Position numbers and translations under genes: made by a program. From Montifringilla adamsi (taxonomy: Eukaryota; Chordata; Aves; Passeriformes; Passeridae): a stretch of DNA of 64,000 nucleotides. Positions 47,693 to 59,100 of this stretch are shown here, piece after piece. Below the pieces are notes generated by a model. That model had not been told where the DNA came from, did not search any database, and saw only the letters and a program-made list of their open reading frames with translations. Within the stretch, counting starts at the first letter, position 1; each line of letters opens with the position of its first letter. The DNA lies in NCBI GenBank assembly GCA_017590115.1, contig JAGGNK010003335.1, forward strand, positions 9,974,320 to 10,038,319, read 5' to 3'.

Positions 47693-48400
47693 AATCCCAC
47701 AAATGTGTTTTCCTGAGTTTTCGAGGAATTGACCTTGCACAGGTTACTAAGCTTTGAAATAAAAAAACAACAAACCCTGAAGAAGCCCTGGTGGGTTTGT
47801 AGAGCAGAAGAGTCATTGTAAGTGATGAACAATTAATGTGTGTGAAGGTTAGCTCTTTTCCGCAAGAGTTAATTGTTACAAATGCACAGAGAGTGAACGT
47901 TCCTGCTGCTTCGCTGTGTCTGAGAGCCCTTGGACCTTGAGGTGTAAGGCAAAAAGCTCCCTGGCACTGCAGCCTTTACTGAGTTGACTGAGAAATGTAA
48001 TATAATCCACTTACAGGAAAAACTCATGAAATTTGCAGGTTCAGGGAATGTTTTGCAAAAAGCTAACAGCCACTTAAATATGCATGAGAAAGGAGCACAG
48101 TGTGACCCTCATGAATAGCAGCAAATCAAATCTAAGCTGTGGTCCTCCAAGAACAGAGCTGAGAAAACTCTTTTTTCATTTATTTACCAGTTATGATGTT
48201 TAGTGGCTCTGAAAAGAAGTCTGGGCAAGTCTCTTTTGTACAATGTGGACTTGAAAAGCAGGGCCATGTTTATTTTATTTATTACATGGTAGGATTATGG
48301 CACAGGCCTAAGTAGTTCTATAAAATTTCCCAGTTGCTATAAATCTTCTGAGCACCCTCTATAATCACTGTGAGTAATTATGTCCACAGAACAGTTCTAC

Positions 48401-48427
48401 CAGTTCCATGTTGACAGTTCCATGTTG
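48401..48427 (+). repeat. 13-bp direct repeat, period 14
   Basis: 'cagttccatgttg' is found at 48401-48413 and 48415-48427, separated by one A. Confidence 0.95.
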
Positions 48428-51400
48428 TTCCACCCTCGTGAGGAAGATGATATTTTCCCTTAAAATTCAAATTGCAGATGAATAACTAACATAAACTAGG
48501 TATCTGTTGTTATATGGGAAAAAAACTTTTATGTCCCTTGCCTGCCATCACACACTGCTGTGTATGGGTTGTACAAACAGGTTCTTGAAGCCCAGCAGTC
48601 TGGCCAATTCTCTAACTATGAGTAGTGATCAGAGTCTTGAACCTCTGGTTTGCAGCTGCTGTGATCACATTGAAGCCAGCAGTGTTCACCATTTACACCG
48701 CAACTCAGAAGGCATCTTTGAGAAACTTTTCAAAAACATGGGGTTCTACAGGGTTGCCAAGTGGCATCAGTTTAGAGTGAGCAGAGGAAGCGTGAGAACT
48801 GAACCAAGAGAAACTGGAAACTCAACAAGACAAGAGAATTCTTCCCCAGAAGCAAGGGGTCATTGTGGGCTGCAGCTGAGGAGGGCATCAGGAGAAACTG
48901 ATTTGCCAGAGGTTGTTGCAGCACCAGGGCCTTTTACTGAGAAGTTGTGAGTTCTTAGTTGTAGTTTCTAAGGCCTCAGCCAGCCACAGCCACAGTCAGT
49001 CTGGTGTTGGTGATGGTTTTGCTTTAGAAGGCTGGGTCACCTCCAGAGCTGCCTCCCTGCAGCATTTCCCTGATTCTCTGAACAGCCAGGGGCAGTCTGT
49101 GGGATGCTACACAGATCAGCCTCAAGGCTTCTAATAGTTCTGTCCAGCCATAAGATTGACAAACCTATTAATACAGAGAATTACAGCTCACAGTGATGGA
49201 CAGGGGAACTCCCAACAGGAACAGAGGGATTCTTGATGGACCCACTGCTAAAGAAATACCCTTGCCAGTAAGGCATGAGAAAATTGATGGGAAATGATTC
49301 TGTATAATCTGAAGAATTTTTCCCTAAACAAGACAGGTTTCAGATATTTCTGTTGGGCTTAAGCTGTCTTCCAGTTCATCATTAATAGCTACTTGGCACA
49401 ATTAAAATTTTAGACTTTGTGCTGTAGACAAGTGGCCAGACCCTTGCATTTCTAAGATGGAGAAAACTCTGGGTTTTTGCCTCTGAGAATCTTGTCTAGC
49501 CAAGGACTCAGCCATGTCTATTGAGAGCTCTGAAGCCAAGGCAGAAAAAGCCTGTGCAATAATTAAGATATCAAGATTGCTAATGACAAATCTCCTGGGG
49601 GCTCAGCAGAAAAAACTTGCATATGAAGAAAAGAGTATTTTGTTAGCAGCATTTATGAATAACAAACTAGTGAGGTGACTTTTGCCCCTTGGATGCCATG
49701 GAGACAGATTTTACTCTCCATTATTCATCCCTTGTGTAATAACTGAATTTTGAAGAGCTGTGCTCTTACAGTTTCCCTGGACCCTCATGAACAGGCCTAA
49801 ATAGTGGGCGTAGAAGCTCTGGAAAGGACAAAACATCGCCTGAAAAGAGTTTGTTCTTCATTACAAAAAACAGCTTTTAATAGGAATGTTGAAGAAAATA
49901 AAGGGAATGGAATATGTCTGAAGAAAAATAATACTAAATAGGAAAGGATCTAAAGGTGTCAATGGAATAAGAGTAATCTATTTTGTGTTTTGAATCTTTT
50001 TTGGCTCAATATCAATTTCATTCCACCTGGCCGGAAAACATAACAAAACTGAGCATCTTCTGGCCTGGAAAGGTGTAAAATTAATTGCCTTCCTCTATAC
50101 TCTTAGATTCTTGTCTTCCTGAATCTATTTTCCTTTTTATATCCTTTGGTTATTTCACTTCTTCCCATAAATGTCCTATGCACTGAAACTCAATTATTTT
50201 TCAAAATATTTATATATTGGTTAATTTGGGAGTTATTTACCCCATCCCCTGATTCAGCCTTCTATCAAAACTCTCAGGGTTGACCTAGAAATTAAATAGC
50301 AGAGGCAACATTCTGGGGGACATGACAATTCTCTAGTTATTAACTGAGTTTTTATGTTTTGTTAAGATTACAGTTCCTCATGATATGCTTGTTAGCTGAG
50401 TAAGGCCATGTTTGTTCCTGTTGTAGAAATAGGCAATGAAGGAGATAAATAACTTTCTATAAAGATGCTGCAGATGTTAAGGGAGGGAAAAAAAGGAAAT
50501 TGCAGAGAAAGGATGATCCATTGTTCTGGCATATTTTTAGCACTTCTAACCTTCCTCACAGTTTGATTCTTGCTGTTCTTGCCAGCAGAAATGCATTCTC
50601 TTAATTTCTTTATTTCATTCTGATGACCTTCCTCAACTGAAACTCAATAAATTAATAAAGGTTAACAGTAAGAAAACAAATTGCTTTGTCTTCATGGAGC
50701 ATTGGAAAGGATTTGTACAGCACTTGTCTTCCATTAATGCAGCATTTGAGGAGTCCAGATGCCTTGCCATAAGTCTTCTCTCTGAATCTGTTAAAGACCT
50801 TAAAAACCAGAAAATAACATGATGAGAGGGAGTTCTTATGTCCAGAACACTGGGTATTTCATTTCCAAGAGATTTATGTTTCAATGTTCTTTGAACCCGT
50901 CTTTCAAAACACATCCATATTTGATCATCTGGAGCAGGAGGTGTGACTAATGACACAATCAGGGTTATAAATGGTGGGCACTCTGAGGAGCACATCCACT
51001 TTGCATAAAATCTCTTCTGTTTTATTTACAGTTTCCTCTCTGTAATCAGGGAGTGATTCTGTTGTGGCCTTTTGAGATCCTTTCTGGCACCTCTTCTTTG
51101 ATGCATCAAGCTGTCCGTGCACTTCTGGAGTCAGTTTCTCTTTCATGACCCTCTTTAAACCAATATTTTATAGTTTCTGTGTTCACCTCAGTAGCAAGAA
51201 CTGTCTTTATAAGGATTTGGCTTCCCAGCTCTTTTCTGTCCTAAAACTTCACCAGTCTCCCCCACAGTGCTCTGGCAAGGTTGTAAGAAGTAGAAAAAAC
51301 TCAGCTGATTATCATAGATGCTGTTATTTTTCTCTATGATTCAGAAATTAGGAAAATATCCAGGAGCCAATCCAAAAAACCTACTGTGAGTCCACTGACA

Positions 51401-51969
51401 TTCACAGGGAAAAGGCTCTTCTAGCTGGAGTGAATCCACCAGAGGTGCCACTCTCTGAAGTACACACCTCCATCTCTTGTTATATTAAAAACTTTATAGT
51501 CCAAGCAGGTCACAGAACTGCCTAAAAATAGCTGTGATGACACTGGGTTTTCATGGTTGTGCCAGGAATGGTTTCATAGGCACAGTTAAAGCCAGGTATG
51601 GAGTGGCCATTTGCTCCTCATTTCTCTGGTGTGCTCTTCAGTTCTGCTCTTGCAGGCCCCAGCTATTCTTGGTGCAGTGCAGGACAGCTTCCAAGAAGGT
51701 TTTGAAGAAGGACATTTGGTGTATCCTTTGTAGTTTTCTTCCTGGGGACAAAACCAAAAAAAGTTCTTATTTTTTTTAAAACTAGCTCCAGTTTCTTCCA
51801 CAGATTTTCACAGAAGTGAGCTCCTCTGTTTCTTTCAGTCCTGCAGGAGAGCTGCTCTCTGTGCTGTTTGCATCCTTCAAGACTTTGTGAGACAGTGGTC
51901 TCCTCCCCACAGCAGCACTGCAGGAGCTTGTTCACTCTGAGCATCCTCATCCCCTGGTCCTTTTCCTGT

Positions 51970-52018
51970 GATGGCAGGACTGGATCAGTCTCAGGGGCAC
52001 CTTCCAGCCCAAATAATC
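51970..52018 (+). mobile_element. Possible CR1 3' fragment
   Basis: 'gatggcaggactggatcag' followed by 'aggggcaccttccagccc' and 'aaataat' resembles the CR1 3' UTR ('ggactggatgatct', 'ggtcccttccagccc'). It is short and diverged; the upstream part is not convincing. Confidence 0.35.
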
Positions 52019-52277
52019 AATTACACTGCTACTTTGCTTATTTGCTGTTTGGTGCAAATAAGGTAAATTTTCAGCCCTGAGTTCTCAAGCTCCACAAGAA
52101 CAATAGCAGATAATGGCAGCGGTGCTGCAACTTCCAGATTTGCAGAATATAACTGGGGTTTTTTTGCAAGCCAGCATGATTTGGGGACCCAGATTGCATT
52201 AACATGGCAGATCTTTTCCCTGCTTGGTTGGTCTTTGCTGAGCTTTTGAATTTGTGTATCTGGAGAACATTATGCTG

Positions 52278-52298
52278 CTCACCTGTGCAGCAGGTGAG
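52278..52298. promoter_or_regulatory. Inverted pair of CACCTG E-boxes (hairpin)
   Basis: 'ctcacctg' and 'caggtgag' form a perfect 8-bp inverted repeat around 'tgcag'. CACCTG/CAGGTG is the E-box bound by ZEB and SNAI repressors, and paired sites are favoured by ZEB proteins. It also makes a donor-like CAG/GTGAG on both strands. Confidence 0.3.
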
Positions 52299-53024
52299 GA
52301 ACCCTTGATGATCATATATATCACTGGCATCTCCAGACTATATTAAGGCACAGTTTCCCAAAAAGGGGGAAAAAAATCCTGAGATATTTAGCCTTTCACC
52401 TTCAGAAGTGTTATTGCAGTGACAGAACAGCTCCCTTGAACTGGAAGTGCCATTGCCTGCGGGCTGGGGGGTCAGGAGCTGGTCCTGCATCACGGCGGAG
52501 GCACAGATCGAGGGTGACACTGCAGTGCAGCAGCTGGGAGGCTGCTCCTCTGATAAAGGTGGCATTTCTTAGATGAGATATTAAATATAGATCCCTTCAG
52601 CTCACCCCTTTTGGCTGGGCAGGCAGAAGATAAAAATCTCATGACACTTGCTGCAAGATAATCCCAGTGCCTTGGCCAAAAATTCCTCTTGGAGCAGGAG
52701 CTGGTTGTGATGCTCAAGACAGAGCTGCACCATCCTGGCTGTGTGCTGGCTGCCAAAACTGCCTCTGCAGCCTTTGCACTACAGGTGTTCTGTCCTTGGA
52801 TTCTTTGGTCTGGAATACAGCAGGGGATCCCTAAGCATAAGGAGTGACAGAAAAAGCCAAATTCCCTGATGCTTTGTCCTGCGAAGGACAAAATTAACTT
52901 CACCACTCACTGACTTTTGCAATTTTGGACTATTTATTCTGCTTGGAAAGAACAGTCTTGAGAGTCTGTCTCAGACTGCCGTCGATATTTCAGGCAACTC
53001 TCTCTGCTGTGGACATTAGTTCCT
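52299..53024. other. Gene-free stretch, unique sequence
   Basis: A 138-codon minus frame at 52490-52906 has no recognisable content. No RNA gene or repeat was recognised. Confidence 0.35.
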
Positions 53025-53110
53025 AGTCTGTAAAATGAAGATAATATTTTTCTGTCACTTAGAAAGATGTTGGGGGAATAAACTCTACTAATGCTTATGA
53101 CAAACATGGA
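53025..53110 (+). mobile_element. MIR-like SINE relic
   Basis: 'cctagtctgtaaaatgaag' and 'ataata' are followed by 'gttgggggaataaactctac' and 'aatgcttatgaca'. This follows the 3' half of MIR/CORE-SINEs ('tctgtaaaatgggg', 'ataata', 'gaggattaa', 'aatgt'). It is old and inactive; edges are approximate. Confidence 0.45.
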
Positions 53111-56100
53111 GACAGTGAATGTAAGGCTCTAAAAGCTGTTTGTACTATAAGAGAAGTGCAGCATAGCAGAAGACAATACTTCTGCTTTCTTGGTGTAATG
53201 ACAGAGCAAATAACACTTTTTTTAAAAACTCCACATACACTGAGCATACCAGGCATATATTATTTGTCCTACTGACATTAAAAAGTAAAAACAACAAGCA
53301 AACAAAACCAATGCAAGCAGTAACTCCTTGGGATGCAGATTGCTTTTGGAGTAGGTGGTTTTAGCTTTATTCAAACCCCTTGTGAGTATGCTTCAAATTG
53401 AAATTGAAAAAAAAAGCTTTCTCTTTTTCTTTTACTATTAACAATCTGGTTAATTCAACACAGATGAATTGCTTCAGTTGGTCCAAGTGTGCCTCTTTAC
53501 TGTTAATGTAATTGTGCTGATTGTTTTGTCATAATCATAATATGATTCTTCCATTTTGAACTAAGAAGTGACTCAGAGTTAAGGGTGCTTTCATTTAAAA
53601 CATATTTTTTTTCTTTTTATTTGTAACATTATATTTTTGTAGAGATTCAATTGTATCTTTTCAAGAAAAAGTCATTTTAAAGAGCTGTTTGGAATTTGCA
53701 GAAATAAAGATCACATCCTGCCACAGAGAGCTGCTGAATGGGAGCAGGAGACATCCTGGTGCTCCATCACATTTCAGCAGAAGGGTTCAAGCAGAGGACT
53801 CACTGGTGAGTGCATAAAAAAGAAAAACCCATGTAGGTGGATGATTAGGTGCACAGGAACAAAAGGTGCCATGTGTTGCTCTTCAGAGCAATCATTTCAT
53901 CACTCTGGATGCAGCACTCTCTGTATTCTTCCCTCCCATTTCCACTGAAGATGAGACACTGTGTGAAGCATGTGTAGGTTCACGTGCAGGTTTCCTGGGA
54001 GCTGCACCCTGAAGAGAGAATGCTGGATTGAGATTTTTCATTCTGTACCATCACTCCCTTCCAGTGTTTGTTTTTCTTGACTAACAAACAGTGTTTGTGG
54101 CACTCTGAGCTGCAGATCCCGTCCAACATTTCAGGCACGTGGAGGGAAGTGTGTGGTGGAGCACACGAAGGGTGTGTGCAGGTTTTTGGAAACATCATGC
54201 TGGGAACTGCCAGGCTTTGAGTATTTTCAAAATCCAGGCCCACTCGTGGGTGCTAAGCACTGAAATGTCTAGCCAGGAATTCCATTGAAAATCTGGCCTA
54301 GATTTTGCTGCCTAGGAGGAGAAAGTGAGCGCTGCATCTGTGGTTCCCAGCTGGGGGAGCAGAGACCACGCTGGGGAGGTGAAGCAGAAGGTCAAGGAAC
54401 AAGGAGGTGTGATGGCCTCGAGTCCTGCAGGCACCAGCAGCCAGCCCATCCGGGATGTGCTCCAGAGCCTGGCAGCTGAGGATTTTGGAGCAGAGTCAGA
54501 TGAACGGATGGGGCCATGTGTGCCCACAGCTGGCCTTGTAGACTCACAGTCAAGACAGGATTTTCCTTGCACGTTTTTTCTCTCCTTGAGCAAGAAGAGC
54601 CTGCACAGAATAGTCCCAGTTGTGAGAATGAAAGTGCTGGCTGACAAAAACAAGAGTGGTCTTTACATGAGGTTATAGAAGGGTTAGCTGTGGGATTTGG
54701 GGAATTTTTCTTGTTCCTTATGGTGGAAGTATTGGCAAGAGCTGATAATCCCACTGTCATGGAATAATGTGCCCTCTGCAAACTGGCAGTGGGCACCTAA
54801 GTGATCTGAGTGAAACTGAGTCATGGCACAGCTGGGATTGTGCATTTCCACCTTGGAAGTTTCAGGCTTTGATGCCACTCTGTAATGAAGGAGAATTTCT
54901 CAATAAATCTGTCAGAAAAGCACTGTGGGGGGCTCTACTGTGAGACACTACACCTGAATACTGGAATGACAAGTTGGGGTGTTGAGGGATCAGGAATGGT
55001 GAATGAACAGGACAACTTCCACAGTGTTCTCATTGCCCTTATGCTACACACAGAACAGAGTGACACTAATGCACCAGGTCACATTAGATCTGTGTCCCCT
55101 CAGCCCAGGAGGGAGCAGAACAGGCCTTCTGGAGGTGTTTGTTTGGTTTGTTTCTTTTTGGGGTTTTTTTGTGATGGGGAATGTAAAACTGTCTCTTTGT
55201 GCTCAGAGGCAGGAGGATTGGTGCCAAGCCTGGTAAATCAGACAAGGGGCAGCAGAACTATGCACCTACCTAGGATGCTTCAGGTACACTTGCCAAATAT
55301 TGCCCAGTGCAAGGAGAAGGCACTCTTAAGAGTGAGTAATTCTTTGAGGTCCTTCACAACCCCCAGAGCTGCTTATTTGTCTCAGTAGCCCATAGCTTGC
55401 TCTGGATAAGCAGGTGCCTGACACTTGAAGCAGGGAAATTCACACCCCTTCAGCCTGGCAGCTGCCCTATCTCTGCAGCATGCAAGGTCTCAGGGAGGAT
55501 TTTCTGCCTTGCAAATGAAGATTTGTAAGGGCAGGAGAAGGAGGAAATTAATTACATTCCTGCCCCAACGTGTCCTTACTCAAGCCTGCCAGTCCCTGCC
55601 CCACCATCTGCACTCTGCAGTTAACATTGGTGCTTTTTTAACAATTTGCTGGCAGGCATGAGGAACTAAAAACTTCATTAATAAAGCAAATTTATGGTTT
55701 TATTTTTGTTATTGGACAGGGAACAATAAGGCTTGGGCAGTGTTTATGTCAGCTGCACTCACCTCTTCAATTAGGCCAGGGGATTTTTATCTCAAGCACT
55801 CAGCCAGTCCATTAAAACTCAGGGTGGACAAGGACATATCATTTGCTTAGTGCTGCAGTGAAGACTCTGGCTTTAGTGATGAATGTTTCATGACCTGATC
55901 TCTGGAGAATGGGACACTGACCACGTAGCAAGTGGCTGAAAAGAAAATTGTCCAGCTTTTCCTCATTTGCCCTGAGCCATATGTTGCAAAGCACTGACAA
56001 GTGCAGCTGTGAGTTACAGGACTTCTCTCTGTTAAAAAAAGTGGCTTCTCTGACAAGGCTGTTATTTCTACCATAAATGTGCATGGTACAGTCAAATTCC

Positions 56101-59100
56101 TCTCTGCAGCCCAAGAATCATAGTACAAGTTCTTGTAAAGAAGTGCTAATAGGAACTTCTGCTTCTACAGATTGCTGACTGCTCAAAGATGTGGTACAGG
56201 AGCTTGTGATTCAGATAATTCCCAAAAGCCAGCAAAGATGGAGATCCTTCAGTGGGCCTGGAAGCTCCCAGTGTAGGGGCAGAGAGAGCTGCCTGGAAGT
56301 GCATCTTTGTTTCTTCACACAGGAGCACTGATGTGAACGGTAAATGTGGAGTTATTCCACATTTAATTCCAGTGGAGGCCCCACAACCCAGATGAGCTGT
56401 TTTCTGTTGGTGAAATAATGAAAAAATGTCTATGTACATAGCTCAGAGCAGTTGCAGGGGAAGCCCAAGCTGGCTCTGAGCACCTAGAAGTGACATTGCA
56501 GTGTTAGTGGTGGCACTGCTGAGGCTCCCAGTCTATTTTTAAGAAGAGGCAATGAGCCCATACAGAGAAACTTCTGACAGACCAGGAGCAAGTGTTTTGG
56601 CACCTAGCAGGGGTTCTTCTCCCTGCTAGTTTATTGTGCCATGTAAGCAGAACTCAAATTCTAGCTTTTCTCCCATCTCTGTGTGGTTTTGCCTCCTCAG
56701 AGAGACTTTGCCTTCTCCCACTCCAACTGCATGAGCAGTGTGGAGCACTCCAAATCCTCCTGAGAGATATCTGTGAGAGGAATTGCTGTGGAGCTCAGGG
56801 TGCAGTATGGCGTGAATATGTCATCAACTCCATTTTACGTGGAGAAATTTGGGGTTTCAGTAGGAGCAGCTATTTATTAAGGTCAGGCTGAGGCCCAGTG
56901 TCCTCATTTCTTGGGCTGTCCTACCTTCTGCTGAGCAGCTGGTGGCGAGGCAAGCTGTGGGGGACCCAGCAGATGGCAGTGAGGAATGGTGTGTGAGGGA
57001 GTGTGGGAAGGAAGTGCAGTGGAGAATGTGCCCAGATACCACTGTGATACTCTCCCAAGTACTCGGATCCGACACGTAGCAAAACGACTCCACGCATTTC
57101 TCCTCTGCCTCAGTTCCCTCCTCCAGTCTACTCTTCTGCAGCTCGTATTGGAATGGTTTAATTGATTTTAATTAGCCCTAATGCTGGGCACGTCTGCTGC
57201 TTGCCTGAGACATCATCATCAAAGAAGGGTCTGCACTGAGGAGTATCAGAGCTGCTCCTGTCCTCACTAAAACAAGAAAAATAACAACCAAACCTCAGGA
57301 GGGAATTCAGCATCTCCCACACCGCTGAGCACAGCTGCACCAGGTCTCCCTTGTCACTGCTTGCATGATTAGTGACATATCATTTGTTTGCTGCAAAAGG
57401 CACATAAGTTGAGGGAACAAAGCTGGTAATTAGAGCAACACAGCTCAGATGTGACACGTTCTGCCTGAGCTTCCAAACCAAACACTTGGCTCTGCTTCTT
57501 TGGATGGCATTTCTCCTACGCCCACCCCAGAACAGCAACCAAGCTGATTTCAGGCCAAGGGAGGAGAGTTAAAGGGCTACCAAAGGGACATCCTTCTGCT
57601 TCCCACTGCACTCAGTGCATTGTGTCCACACCCAGACAACAAGCTTGCAGGTATTTTGTGAAATGAAAATGTGCAGCTATTTTGACTACATAACCTTAGC
57701 ACCTAGTGTGTACCAAGGTTTAAAAGCTCCTCATGAAGGCATTCCTAACCCAAGAATTTAGTGTACTCACAGAGTTTTGAAATGACTGTAAGCCCTGCAG
57801 CATGCTCTGAGAAATATCAGCTCTGGGCTTGCTTGAGCCAGTGGAGAAATCAGCTGTAAAGCTCAAAAGGAATAGTGCAAAATTTCTAGCATCAGCCTTC
57901 TCCAATTCAAACCAGATATCCTTTATTCTGATTTCCTCAGATAGTGCCAAAGTGCCCTGCTATCAGAGTAAGAGCCTCTGCTCCATCTCTGCAGGCAGAT
58001 ATTCATCAGTAATAGTCAAGATCTGAACTTTTTTCAGAAGTCATATGGCCACCAGAACTGTGATCTAAGTGGCAGCTACTGCTTTCCACTGGCGTTAGGC
58101 ATTAATTGCATCTTCGTGGCTGCTGTATCTGGCATCTCTGTGCATTAGAGAATTATTTGGAAAAAATATTTTAGCTTCTATGGCATATCCCTGACAAAAT
58201 GTTCTGTCTGTTGCTGCTTTTAAGCGAGTCTCCTGCTCATGGATCAGAGAATGTTTAAATTTAGGTGAAAACAAAAATATCAGCTGTATTTAAAGACATG
58301 GATGAGAAAATCAGAAAGTACCAGGCAGTACGTGTTCCTTAAGCAATCAGCTGCCTCTGATCCTCTCAAAACTCTTAAAGAACATGGTGGATATGGCTCT
58401 TTAATGTATAATTGCCATTTAATGTCACTGAAAAGTTCACCAGGGGACCTGAATGACAATATGAGAGCCAGCATGGACTCACAGAAGTTCCCTCATAGCC
58501 CCCTGAAGTGTTGCCATAGCAAGGTCTGCACTGATCTCTGCTGATTCACAGGAGCTGCGTGGTGCTGGCTGTGCTGGGGCAGGGCAGGCTGAAATAGGTA
58601 CATTTCTGCAGGGCTCTGAGAGCAATTTGTGTTGCAGAAAGGCAAGGGTATGTAGATGGAAGTGCAAACAAAGCAACCAAGTACTCTCAGAGGTGGCTCT
58701 GTTGCAAGCTGGGAGTATCTGCAGCATTTGCCAGGAGGAAAGACAGGAAAATAAAATCAGATTCAGAGAATGAATAATGATTAGGAGTGGGGAATACAGA
58801 TCATTGGCAAAACTAAGGGTAATTTAAATGGAGTTTGGGTTAAAATCTTAGCAAAGTTGCTCTAATTGTAGTTGTGTCTGAATTTGTTTTAGAGCTGACA
58901 GCACAGAGGTGTGATGGACTCTAAATCCACAGGATTTGCGTTATACTGCTTTGTAGCAGGGTGGTGAATGCAAGGTCTCACCTCAGCCAGAGACTGGACA
59001 TTTGCAGAAAAGTAACTGAAACATTACTTGGGTCTAATTTAGTATATCCAAACACACTTTGCTTTAGGCAGATATCTGTACTTCTCTTTCTTCCATCTCG

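Larger units (their letters stand above)
43720..51965. other. Gene-free stretch with small repeats
   Basis: Mostly unique sequence. It contains a poly(A) at 44314-44328, a T10 run at 45822, a short duplication at 45259, (CCTT)n and T20 at 47.6 kb, and a duplication at 48.4 kb. Frames of 160 codons at 43784-44266 minus and 147 codons at 48507-48950 plus have no recognisable domain. No RNA gene was found. Confidence 0.4.

Noticed and set aside
51437..51448. CTCF site
   Set aside because: 'ccaccagaggtg' matches only 10 of 12 core positions, similar to several other chance matches in the window.
54885..55388. 167-codon ATG frame, plus strand
   Set aside because: No recognisable domain. It passes through a GTTT/T-rich low-complexity patch and has a second overlapping plus-strand frame.
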